From assembly GCA_963575745.1 (NCBI GenBank), contig CAUYUJ010013825.1, positions 361,427-425,426 of the forward strand: DNA of 64,000 nt, in the 5' to 3' direction. Below, piece after piece: positions 30,401 to 42,400 of this stretch (position 1 is its first letter; every line of letters starts with the position of its first letter). A program made the position numbers and the translations under genes. Below the pieces are notes generated by a model that saw only the letters and a list, made by a program, of their open reading frames with translations, did not search any database and was not told where the DNA came from. The DNA is from Prorocentrum cordatum. Taxonomy: Eukaryota > Sar > Dinophyceae > Prorocentrales > Prorocentraceae.

Positions 30401-33400
30401 GGTGGACGGAGGAGGTCCGCCACCCGCGGAGTACAGCGGCTCCACGTGGCCCGACATGATCATCGTTGATATCACCTTTGGAGAATCCAAAAGGTAAAGA
30501 TGCGGCTACTCCCCGGACCTCTCCTGGGGTGCGTTCTGACCAGGGATTTGAAGCGAATCCAGCGGTGACGACGAGGGCCTCCCAGGAGGCCCAGAAAAGC
30601 GAAAACGAGGGAAGGGTAGCGGTGTGGGTACCCTTTCCTGCTCCGAACCTCCTGCCCCAGCTCGAAGTACGACTCGCTGCACAGGCCGCCCTTCGGCGCC
30701 TTGCCCGAGAAGTCGCAGATGCCCGCGAGGGTCTCCTGCCACTGCGCGCTCTGCCTGGCCGTCAGGTTCTTGTGGGGGGCGACGAAGACCTGGCCCGCCG
30801 GTCGGAACTGGGAGGGCGCTGGAAGCAGAGACATGAAGTATCGGAGGAGGAAGAGGAGGAGGAGGAGGAGGACGAGGAGCAGGAGAAGGAGGAGGAGGAG
30901 AAGGAGGAGGAAAAGGAGGAGGAAAAGGAGGAGGAGACGGAGGCAGGCGCCAAAAAGCAGGAGCCGAAGTGACGTGGGGAGGCAGAGACCCAGAGATCCT
31001 GATGGGCCTGTTTGCCACCACCACCACCAAAAGTTGGAGGGGGAGGGGGTCCTTCTCCTCCTCCTCCGCCTCCTCCTCCTCCTCCTCCACCTCCACCTCC
31101 TTCCCCCTCCAACTTATGGTGGTGGTGGTGGTGGTGGTGGTGGTGGAAAACAAGTCCATCAGATCCAACGTCTTGAACATATGGAGAGACGGAGGTCTCT
31201 CGCAGTTGCCTCTGAGGGCCCACGCAGGGCCCCAGGACCGTGCAAAAACCTACTCGAGATGAAAGACCGGTCCCGGAGAATCTGTCGAAGTTTCCAGGGA
31301 CCCCATGCTGAAAAAAGATCGCGGCATCGGATCTCTGGAAGCATGCAAGGGGTAGAAGTGGGTAGGCACATGAAGCAGGAAGGCGCTGGAAAAGCGATGG
31401 GGTTTCCGCCCGCCCCCCGGAAAAGAGGAGGGAAGAGGGAGCACCGCTCGACCATTGGAGCAGGAGGCAAGAGAGCTGAGAATCGACTCGAGAAGTCGGA
31501 TCGGCGATCGACATGAATCGGATCGGCGAAAATCGGCGGCCGAGTCGGAAAAAGTCGGATCGGCGGAAATCGGCAGGCGAATATGCCTCCAATAAGAACG
31601 AACACCCCAGAAGACCGTGAACGTCGGGTAGGACATGAAGCCGGCCCACCAATCCTGCCCGGCGTTGGGGACGTTCTTGCAGGTGAGCCTCTCCAGGGAA
31701 GCGGCTGGGGGAGGGGGGCCCAGGAGGGGGAGCAGTGGAGGAGGGGGGAACGCGGAGGAGGTGGAGGAGGCGGGAGAGCAGATGAGCCCGGGGGCGTTCA
31801 TGGAGAAGGCCGAGGCCAATTCGAAGGTCGCCACCTGACCCTGCTGCATGCAGGCGCCCGCAGCACCTCCGTCGCAAGTCGCGTAAAGCATGTACTGGTT
31901 AGCGAATCGATTGAGGTACACCTGGGCGTTGAACTCAAGCGAGGGATCCAGCTTACCGTGCCTATCGTACATCTGCACCTTGGTGGACTCCTCCTCGTAC
32001 AAAATGTAATCCATGGCGATCCTCCAGGGGGTGCGGCTGGCGTCAGGGCCATAGGAGCCGAAGGTCGTCCCAGACGCGGTGCATGTGCCCTTCGCGCCGA
32101 CGTAGGGCGTCGTGGCCCAAGGAATCCCCTCGCAATTGAGGCTCTTGCCCGTGCATTCCGACTTGACGCCAACCCAATTGGAGACGGCGCCTGAGGAACA
32201 TGAGGAGTGGTAGAGGATGTTGTACCCTGCCGTGATCGCTCCGTCGAATGAGGCCACCAAGTCTTTCATAGTAGTGGGCGTGCCGTCAAGGTAGGATGGC
32301 AGATAGCTGTCGAAACTAGAGTCCCAATACTTCTGGACGAAGTCGCGGAACACACGGTAATGGCCTGGAGTTATGTTGTTCTTAGTTGCGGACCGCATCC
32401 CAGAAATAATCTCGAGCACCCCGAGAAATATCGAAACAATGTCTGCCCGACACGCTGGCAAAGTGCCGAACGAGTAACGCCTCCCAGGGCCCGACGCGTG
32501 AAAACCCTCCAGTTTCTATACTTCCCTGGTGCTCGAAAGTGTGCGTGGTGATACGGGCTAAACGCAGGATTGAACACCATGCGCCTGGAGCGAAGTACGA
32601 AGGATTGTAGCACCAAGGCTGCTGGGACGCGCCATACTTCCCAGACTCCGGTGTCAGGCCGCCCCAGTCAGAACCGCCCTCGTAGAGTCCTCCCGGATGG
32701 GGTCCAAGCAGACGAGGTCGGAGGATCGCGCTGCATCGGCGCTGCATCGGCGACGTCGGCGAGGCATCGGCGCCGTCGGCGTGCAGAGAGCTGGGCCCCA
32801 CGCCGAGCCGCAGCGCAGACGCCTCGCCGATGCGGCGCGCTCCTCTCGAGCCCGTCCATGCCGGCCCCATCTCTGGGAGGCTCCGACCTTGGGGACGTAC
32901 ATGCGCGACCCGTCGGGCAGGCTGCGGTAGATGTCGGGGAAGCCGAGGTCGGTGGACGCAAAGGTGATGGCGGCACGCACGGCCATGTCCACGAAGTCGG
33001 CGGGCGCGCCGAGCGCCTCTCGCGTGGGCGGGCGGCGCACATCCGTGAAGGGGCCCCGGGACACACATAGATACACACAGAGAAACAGATCCTCCATTTT
33101 TCCCCATGCCTTCTTGGCTTTTTCGTCCTCCCCCCCGCTGCCCATATTTTTTTCCATCTCTCCTTGGGGATCGACGACTCCTTGTGTCTGTGTGTCTGTG
33201 TGTGTGTTTTTCCCTCCTGCGTCCGCAGCCACGGCCTCGCGGCCCGGGCTCCACACGGGCACGGTGCCAATCGACACCAAAGGGCGGCCCTGCGCGCATG
33301 CCCCCCGCGGGGAGCGTCTCTCCACGGGGCCGTGCACCACCCGTGAGATCGCGCCCTGCAGCCAAGACCGCGAGGGCGTGGGCGTGGACGTTAGGGCGTG

Positions 33401-36400
33401 GACGTGGAGGAGGAGGAGGAGGAGGAGGAGGAGGAGGAGGAGGAGGAGACAGAGGAGGAGGAGGAGGAGGAGGAGGAGGAGGAGGAGGAGGTTAGGGGGC
33501 AGACAGACCTGCCTCGCTTTTGACCACCCTCGCTTCCAAGAGGTACCAAGGCGATGCCAAACGACGGCCTGTACTGGTCAGGCCGCTGGACGAGGAGGCG
33601 CGTGGTACGGCTCGGTTTTGCCTGGAAGCGAAAGCGGGGTAGGTAATTCACGCTCTGAGGCGTGGACGTGCTCGTCGCCCGCGGGCCTCTGCGAGGTAGA
33701 TCATGCCCAGAAGCGCGTCCTCGTCGCCGTCCGTGGCCGTGCCGTGGCAGAAGGGAGCACACTGGTTCACGGGGAACTTCCAGGCCGCCATCCCCGAGTA
33801 GCCGCCGCCCTTGCCCTTGATCGCCTCAGATGGGCAGCGCGCGCAGGGACGGGGAGGGGGTTAAGAAGGCAAGGCGCCGGGTGTTGCCCGAGGTGTCCCA
33901 GCACGTGGTGAATCGCGTTTACTGTGTGTCAACAGCGATAATAGGAGATGCATCGCAGCGCATTATGCTCGACATCTGCAAACTCTGCCACATCCCGGCT
34001 ACTGGCCCAGAGCCGGCCAGACGGACTGCCTGGCCGCGCGAGAGCCCCACCGTGGGAGCCCCGAATGATCAAGGCTGGGGTTGGTCCTTGCGGTACCTCC
34101 CGGTTCGTGCCTCGGGGGCCCGAGTCCGAGTTGCCCCGGACTGGAGCTATCCAGGATAACTGGGACGTCCAATCCCTCCCGAACTGTCGGGGCTGGGAGT
34201 GGTCAGGGGCAACCCTGGCTCGTGCCTCGGGGGCCTACGTAAGCCCGAGATGCCCCGAACTGGAGCCATGTTCAGACGAAGCCAGGGCGAGGATAACATC
34301 GGGGGAAATGAGCCGAGGATCTCTTGAGATGCGGCAGCTCTGGAGGATGTCTCGGCAAGGTGTGGGAACTTGGCACATGACCTTCTCCCGTGCCCCGACC
34401 TCGTCTTCTCAGCCTCCATCTCCTCCACTGCTCGGAACGCTCTGCAACGAATTCGTCCTCGTCCTGGCCTTAGGTCGGGCATGTCCTCCTACAGGCGGAC
34501 CTTGGAAGGAAGAAGAAAACTAGTCAAACAAACATCAAGCAATTGCAAAGAAGAACACGAAGCATCGTCACCAGACTGTCTTAAAACAACTACCTGTGAA
34601 TACTCCTCCTGTAGAAGGACATGCCCGACTCAATCCTGGCCCCGTCCGATAGATCCCGCATATCTCGGGCGCGCCAACCAGCGAAGGAGCTGCTTCTTGG
34701 AAGGAGGCTGCTTCTTAGAAGGCGCCGGCCTCACATCTACAGACAAGGCCCGCGCCTCCTAAGAAGCAGGGGTGCTCCTTCCCCCCTCCCCCTTCCTCCC
34801 TCTGCGCGTGGCCGACTACTTTGAAGGGGCCCTGGGACACACAAATACATACACACACACACACACAAATAACAGGATTCCCCATGTTTTCCCATATTTT
34901 CTGGGTGTTTGTCTTCTCCCCCACATCTCATATTTTCCCATCTTCTCCTGGGAGTCGACGATTCATTGTGTCTGTGTGTTTTTTTCCCCTCCTGATAATT
35001 GTAAGGAGCGGCTCCGAAAGCAGAACCCCCCAGAGTCTCAAGTGGCCCTCGGTGCACCGTCTTGGCTGCCTGGCCGCCCTGAGCAGGGGGGCGCGCACGC
35101 CAGAGCCCGCGCGTGGCCCCGCCAGTCCTATAGGAGCGCGCTCTGCAACGCTTTCGTCCTCGCCCTGGCTCCGTCCGACAGGTCCCGCATGACTCGCGAG
35201 CGCCCCGCCGGCGAGGGCCTGGGCCCACGTGGGCCGACCCCGCAATTGGGCGTTGCTTAATGGGGGGGTCACAAATGGGGGGGTCAGAAAAGGTCCCCTT
35301 TCGTGCCCCTTTCGGGCCCCTCCGGAGCCCCAGGGGGCTCGTTTAGATACCGTTTGGGTACCTTTTCGGACCACCCTCGCCACCCCCCCATTTATGACCC
35401 CTCCATTACGCAACGCCCAACGCAAGAGAGGAGGCCGAGGCGCCGGCCGCACCACCCCCGCCCCGCGAGGGCCCCAGCTCCACAGCGCTCGGTCGGGCAT
35501 GCCCTCCTCTTCAGGAGGATGCCGGGAGAAGGATTACCCCATCGGTCGGAAGAAGTAAGTAGAAACAGGAAGTAGGAATGCGTTGAAAATGGATTGGGTG
35601 TCCGCCCGCCCCCTGAGGAGGACGGACAAGTGAAGCCACTCGGTCATTGAAGTAGGAAGGCGTTTCAAGTAGACTGGAATATGGGAATCCAAAAATACCT
35701 ACTTTCAACGACCGATGGCCAGACTGTTTTTTGCAACTGTTTTGGAATTTTCCTCCTGTAGAGGGCCACGCCCGACTTGATCATAGCGGCCGTGGTCGGC
35801 AGCGCCCCCCCAAGGAGGGCCGCGGAGTACGGCGAACCAGCCAGTCAGGCTCCGTTGGGGGGGAAGGAGGCATCCCTGATCTTCCGGAGTGCTTAAAACA
35901 AAAAAATAGACAGATCTGCACGCCTAAAACCTCGACGGGACTTTAGACGTCGATGTCCTGGTATTTGTTGTTGCCCTCCTGGAGGGCCAAAGAACAGGCA
36001 CCATCAAGGTCGGCCTGCTCTTGGTTTCTGGAGGCTGGGACCAACGGGTCAGAGGGGGAAGAGGTCAAATCAGCTCAAAATCTAGCTGGACTAGGACGGA
36101 GCCAAGGCGAGGGTAACATCGGACGAGGATAGATCGGGAATCTCTGAGACCCGGCGGCTCTGGAGGATATCTCGGGCACGGCGGCCTTCTCAGACCTTCC
36201 CACAACACTCTGAGAGCGCTCCGGAACGCTCTGGAACGGATGGATTCATCCTTGTCCTGGCCCCGCCTGATGATCTGGCGCAGATGTTCACCCCAGATCC
36301 GTTTTTGATTGTCTCCTGCCAAGCCCAGAGCCTCAAAACCTGCCCCCCGCCGTGCTGGCCAGAGCCGTGGGCCACCTCAGAGCTCCAGCCGGCTCCGACT

Positions 36401-39400
36401 TGGCCCTCCCTGCGGCGAACGTCTTCTTATTCGGCTTTTCGACATTGGGCGGAACGGGGGGAGAGTAGGGCGGGGGGGTCCAGCCTCCGGACCCCTGCTC
36501 AACGAGACTGTCTGCAGATGTGCGTCCTGTGCGGCAGCCTCCACCTGCTTGAGACAGGCGCCAAAAACTCGGGAGCGGCCAAGAGGGGGGTGTCCAAGAG
36601 GGGGGGGTGCAAATCATGACCGGCGGCATGTGCGCGGCCCAGCGGGGGGGCCAGGGACGTAATGAAATGAGAAGAGGCGCCATGACATCTGGGGAAATAT
36701 CATGGCCCGCGCCATGATATCCACCCCCCCCTAGTCATCACCCCCCTCTTTTCCGCTCCCGAAAAACGGCCAGGATCTATTCCATGGGGGGGGGGGGGCG
36801 GAGGGGGTGCGACGGCCTGCGCCGCTCGGCCACACAAGGAACACGCAAACTACCCCCGTCCCTGTGCGCGAGGTGTCGTGTCTGCCGCTGGGCGCGAGAA
36901 GGGCTCCTGTGACCGGTCCATGGGAAACCCCCCTGGGTTGCAGGGCGGCTTCGGGGTCCCGGGTGCCGACTCTGGCTGAATCCAGGGCCGAGCTGATCCC
37001 AGGCCCGATGCGGCCCACGATCTGGTCGGCCCGATCCGTCCTAAAGCGAACACCGCCCTGCCGGTGCGGCTCCCGATCCACAGGCGTGAGTTGCAATGGA
37101 GGGAAAAAGTTTTGAATCCCGAGGAAAGCGGGTCCTGGATACGCCAGGGTATCCTCCAGCATAGTTTTGGTCGCCCTGAGGTCGTGTGATGACGGCCCTG
37201 GGGCCCAGGGGTGGCCCAGGGAAGCTGAAAAACCCGAAAACGTCTGACATCAGGACCTCACGAGCCCTTTTTGCGCATTGCTCAAATAGGGGAACAAAAG
37301 GTGGCATAAACATGCAAACTCGGAGGTCCGCGCGGATTTCTCGGATCGGCGCTAGACCCCCCTCCCTGGCGCGCGGAGCGCGCCAAGGGCGGCGCCGGAG
37401 GCGCCGCCGGGGGGCCCCAGCGCCGATCCGAGAAATCCACGCGGACCTCCGAGTTGTTATGCTTAGGCCACTTTTTGCCCCCCTATCAAAACTCAAGTGG
37501 GACGGCAAATGGGCCAGGTCGGTGAATTGATCGCAGATCCTCCTCCTCCTCCTCCTCCTCCTCCTCCTCCCCCTCCCCCTTCCGCGCGCGCGCGTCGCTC
37601 CTGCCCCGTCCCTCCGCTGGCGGCGGAAGGGAGGGGGGGGGGGGAGGGGGGAAGGGTGGGGAGGAGGAGGAGGAGGAGGAGGAGGAGGAGAGGAGGGAGA
37701 GGAGGAGGAGGAGAGGGAAGGAGGAGGAGAGGGGACGAGGAGAGGGAGGAGGGAGGGAGGGAGGAGGAGGAGGAGGAGGAGGTTGATCGCAGAAGACGGA
37801 CGGACTCCGTGGCCCGAGCCGATCGCCGAGACGCCGTACGGCGGCACGCCGACGTCGGTGGCGGATCCCTTCTCGCCGCTGCCGCCCCCGAGCGGGGCCT
37901 CCGCCTTGGCCGGGAGGGGTGCGACGGGCAGGAGGGGGAGAAGGAGGGGGAGGGAGGAGAGGAAGGAGGGAGGGAGGAGGAGGAGGAGGAGAGGAGGGGG
38001 GAGGAGGAGGAGGGAGGAGGAGAGGAGGAGGAGGAGGAGGAGGAGGAGGAGAGAGGAGGAGGAGGGGGAGGAGAGAGGAGGAGGAGGAGGAGGAGGAGGA
38101 GGAGGAGGAGGGAGGAGGAGGGAGGAGGAGGAGGAGGAGGAGGAGGAGGAGGCAAGAAGGACTCCCTCCCTCCCAGGGTCCCCCTCGTTCCGCTCCTGGT
38201 TTCCCTCCCTCCGCAGACATTCTCCTCCCAGGGAAGACGCGGAGATGAATGCGGCAGAGACAGGAGGAGCAAAGATGCGGCTGGAGGAGGCGAGGGAGGG
38301 GGAGAGAGGGATGCGGAGGAGGAGGAGGAACGCCAGTGCCACAGAAGAAATCCAGACAAAGGAAGCCAAGACTGTGGTCGAGAGTGCCGCGCGGCTGGAA
38401 TGCGGCGGCCCTGAAGGGCGGCTGCATTTCCGGCATCGCGCCTGGAGGGGTTGAGCGCTGCTGCAAATCGCCACGAACTGTCGCGACACTGGGCAGTGCG
38501 GTTTTGCGCTGCGACGGTATCGAGGCGCCAGAGAGCACTACACAACATGCAATAACCACTCTGCGACATGAGATGCGCACTCGTTCCTGGAAAGGTCTTG
38601 AGCCCAATGTGATTTCAGCTCGTAAGCTTGTCCCCCTGTGCCATGCTCGAAGCGGAAGCTTTCTTTCAACCAGACGAAATCAAGTCAAACTTTGAGTCGA
38701 CACTTTGATTTTGTGCGTGCCACCTCGCGAAGTGTGGCGCCCCCCATCACAGATCCTCGATGAATAACTGGGCCCGCAGACCCCCGCCAATAGCAAAACA
38801 TAGTGCGAGCGTTTTGCGAAGTGAGCCCTCGCGAGGGCTGCGCCGACGCGGGCGAAACAGTCCACAGAAAGCGTGAACAAGCTGATTTTGCGTCTGACCG
38901 CTCGGGGATGGCGCGCCCCGCGCGCACAATCTTATACAAATAACGCAGCCCCACGAGGCCCTCAGGAGGCTCCCCAGAGCCCCCCTAAGCGGCTCCGGGA
39001 GGCCCCCCGAATGCCCCCCCCCCCCAGGCACGCAAGCAAGCGCCAGCGATGCCACAGCCTGGGCCGGCGGAAGGAGCGAAGCGATCGAATATCGGGAGCG
39101 GCGAAGAGGGGGGTGTGTCCAACAGGGGTGTGTGCAAATCACGACCGGCGGCATGTGCGCGGCCCAGCGGGGGGGCCAGGGACGTGATGAAACAAGAAGC
39201 GGCGCCACAAAATCTGGGGAATTATCATGGCCCCCGCCGTGATATCCCCTCCCCCGAGTCATCACCCCCCTCGCCCCCGAGAATAGCAGGGCGCGGAGGT
39301 CTCAGGAGGCCCCGGGCGGCCCGGGGAGGCCCCGAGGGTGCGGACCCTGCGTGCTCTGCGAGGGCCGCGGCTGCCAGGAGCGCAAAAGCACGTCGTGGGC

Positions 39401-42400
39401 CGCCGGGGAGCACGGCCCTGGGCCGGCGGAGTGAGCGAAGCGATCGAATACCAGGGCGCGGAGGTCTCAGAAGGCCCCCCGGGCAGCCCCCCGGGAAAGG
39501 CCCCGAGGGCGCAGGCCCCCTTGCGTGCTCTGCGAGGGCCGCGGCCCCAGGAGAGCGCAAAAGCACACCTCGTAAGCTGCCAGGGAGCACGGCCCTGGGC
39601 CCCAGGAGCGCGGGCGGAGCGAATTAAGACTTGCAAAAAGGATCGTGGCCCTGGGAGCGCGGATGCGGCGTAGTTCTAGGTCGGGCGTGTCCCCCTGCAG
39701 GGGGACTTTCGACGAAACGTAAAAAGTACTCGAAAATAGCAGAAAATTGCCAAAAGATGCTCAAAACATAGTCCCCAGACTATTTCTGGACCATTTGGGG
39801 GTATTTCTCCGGTGGAGGGACGGGCGACTCAAGCGTAGCTTGCAAGCTCTGGGGAGCGCGACTCCCGGCGCCCCAACAAAAATTCGGCGAGGGGTCGTGG
39901 CCCGCGGGGCGCGGACTCGGCGTGCACGCATGGCTCGACGGGAACCGTTCGGGCACACGCGAGAGGGACCCCCGGCAAGGGCGGCCTTCGGTGCGGGGCC
40001 TTCCCCCTTGGGGGTGGTGCCCCAGAACACATAAATAAATACACACAAGTAAAAATATTCCCCATATTTTCTTATATTTCCTCGGTTTTCGTCTTCCCCC
40101 CCACTTCCCATATTTTCGCATATTTTCCGGGGAGTCGGCGATTAATTGTGCCTGTGTTTTTTTCCCTCCTGACTTGGGGGTGGTGGCACGCACGAGAGAG
40201 GTCACTCCTGTCGGGAGCGGCCAAGAGGGGGGTGTCCAAGAGGGGGGGGTGCAAATCATGACCGGCGGCATGTGCGCGGCCCAGCGGGGGGGCCAGGGAC
40301 GTAATGAAACAAGAAGCGGCGCCATGAAATCTGGGGAAATATCATGGCCCACACCATGATATTCCCCGCCCCCTAGTCATCACCCCCGTCTTTTCCGCCC
40401 CCGACTCTTGCGCGAGGCCGAATCCGGGCGCGCCAGCCGGTGCTGGGGGGACCCCTTTGGGCCCGCACAGAGGGTCACTCCGGCGACAGGCCACTCCTTG
40501 TGTGAAATCGACCCGCGGCGCTGGGAGCGCTGACCCGAACAACGACTTCAGCACCGTGAATCCGCGCGACTGCCGCGTCCTTTCCAATCCTGAGCCGTGC
40601 CAGAAGACCATTTCTAGGACTTCAGCCATGCGAGTCCTTGAAACCGACGCAAACGTTTAAGACGAAAGATCGCGACGCTGAGGCGAGAGCCACATTTGAA
40701 AGGGAGCCGCCCTACATCCTGGAAGCGGCCGCCAGTTTTGAAACAGAGCGTGCGAGGCGCTGAGGCGAGGTCTGCATTTCGAAAACCGACCGCCCTCCCA
40801 TCCTTGAAACTGTTTCCTCCACGCCCTCCATCAGTGAACAAATTACAAAATCCTCATTTCAAACTCGTATAAATGGTGAAATTGCCTCAAGCGAGACGCC
40901 CCGCCCGCCCTGCCGACGCGCCTGTGGATGCGACGGGGAGGACTTATTCGTAAGGGAAAGGAATGGGAGAGGGGCATGGGCGAAGAGGGGGGAGCACGAA
41001 GAGAGGACGAGCGGGGACGTGAAGGAGGTGGAGACGGTGCAAGATAGTAAGAGAGAATGGGGCAGAGGGGAATCGGTAGCATGAGGGGGGAGGAGGGAGA
41101 GGCATCAGAGGGAGGGGGCAGCGGGAGAGGAGGAGGATGGAGAAGGGAGCAGGGCAGGGATAGGGGGAACAGGGGAGCAGGAGCGAGGGACACACATCGA
41201 TATAGAAATATAGATATACAGACATGTGTTTATATGTACACACATACACACATATATACATATATGCAGACATATCTATATATATATGCATACACACAAG
41301 AGAGAGAGAGAGAGGGAGAATAAGAAAACGACCCTGTCGGCGTGTGTGAGAGGCGTTTACTTCCGAGACGTCGTCGTCGTCGTCGTCGTCGCTCCCCTCC
41401 CTTGACGCTTTTCACTTTTCGCCGTCGTCGTTGTCGTCCTCGTCGTCCTCGTCCTCGTCGTCCTCGTCGCCGTCACCGCTCCCCCCCTTTCCCTGTCCGT
41501 GAGCCATCCTCTTCAAGCGTTCCAGCCAGAGGGAAATGGAGCAGCGTCGCAATCGACTCGAAGGGAAGACCCCTCCCTTGATCCCCTCCCCCCGCTGAGG
41601 GGGCGGTCTGAGGGCTTGGCGGGGTGGGTCCTGGTGGTGGGCAGCGGGGGGGGGTCCTGGGGAGGTAGCGGGGAGGTCCCCGGGCGGGGGGGGGGCAAAG
41701 CGGGGTGATCCTGGAGGTTGTGCACCCGCCCCCTGGGAGAAACTCTACCCTTCGGCTCCTCGCCGCCTACCAGACGGGCTCCCCCTTTCAGGGTTGGCGG
41801 CGCCGGCCGTAAGGCCTTCTCAATGACGAACTAAACACAGATAAGGAGAGAACTAGAAAGAGAGAGAGAGAGAGCGAGAGAGAGAGAGAGAGAAAACAAA
41901 CCTAAACATAACAAACTAGAGAGAGAGAGAGGGAGACAGAACCAGAATAAGAGCGAAGAAAGAGAGGGCAAAGAGCGAGAGGGTTGGATCGGAGATCGGT
42001 ATCCGCCTTGCCCATAGAAGTCTCTGGGGGGCCGTACACCATGCCGAGCCAGCCCTTGGTGAGGGCGAGGCCCGTGCTCAGCGCTTCCTTGCTGCCCCCC
42101 AGAGCGTGTATGCCCTCGACCATGATGGCGTAGCCCATCCCCTCCGTCACGACGCCCCCAGCAGCGCCCCCGCTGGAGATGACGATCATGGAGTCCGTCC
42201 CCTTCAGCGCCGCGGGCACGTCCGAGTCCTTCAGCTCAGGGACCTTAGAGACGAAGATGTGTGCGGACGCTGACGTGTGCCTGTCCACCAGCGCGCATCG
42301 ATATGCGGAGCGCGGTGCACCGAATCGTGGATCTAACTGACCCGGGTCGATGCAATCCCGGTCAGTCAGGCTTTGCCGGATCGCCCTCGAGGGCGTCCTT

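Larger units (their letters stand above)
33017..33686 (-). other. GH8 intron 3 (670 bp, GC-AG)
   Basis: The junctions share AGAGGC: GCAGAG|GCCC at the donor and GCGAGAG|GCGC at the acceptor. Inside are a family B element (33,047-33,219), a GGA tract (33,404-33,490) and a family C repeat (33,505-33,662). The part at 33,230-33,385 is GC-rich and could be read as coding, but it is not needed for the frame. Confidence 0.7.
33825..42006 (-). other. GH8 intron 2 (8.2 kb, GC-AG), packed with mobile elements
   Basis: The donor AAG|GCGGAT and acceptor GAG|GCGATC repeat the same bases. On the plus strand it contains family P with a nested E (34,276-34,662), B (34,822-34,994), E with nested D (35,488-35,780), Q, P, three copies of R, a palindrome (37.3 kb), large GGA microsatellites, a 165-bp tandem duplication and E (39,676-39,832). 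I saw no further exon in it. It could conceal one, but the frame joins without one. Confidence 0.6.

Noticed and set aside
33230-33385. An extra GH8 exon between exons 3 and 4
   Set aside because: A minus frame is open here, but exons 3 and 4 already join in frame at matching AGAGGC repeats and give the expected IYLAEALGAPADFVDMA. Adding it would lengthen a conserved loop.
37041-38607. Several 300-480-codon Pro/Ser- or Arg/Glu-rich frames
   Set aside because: Translations of GGA/CCT microsatellites in intron 2 of the GH8 gene.
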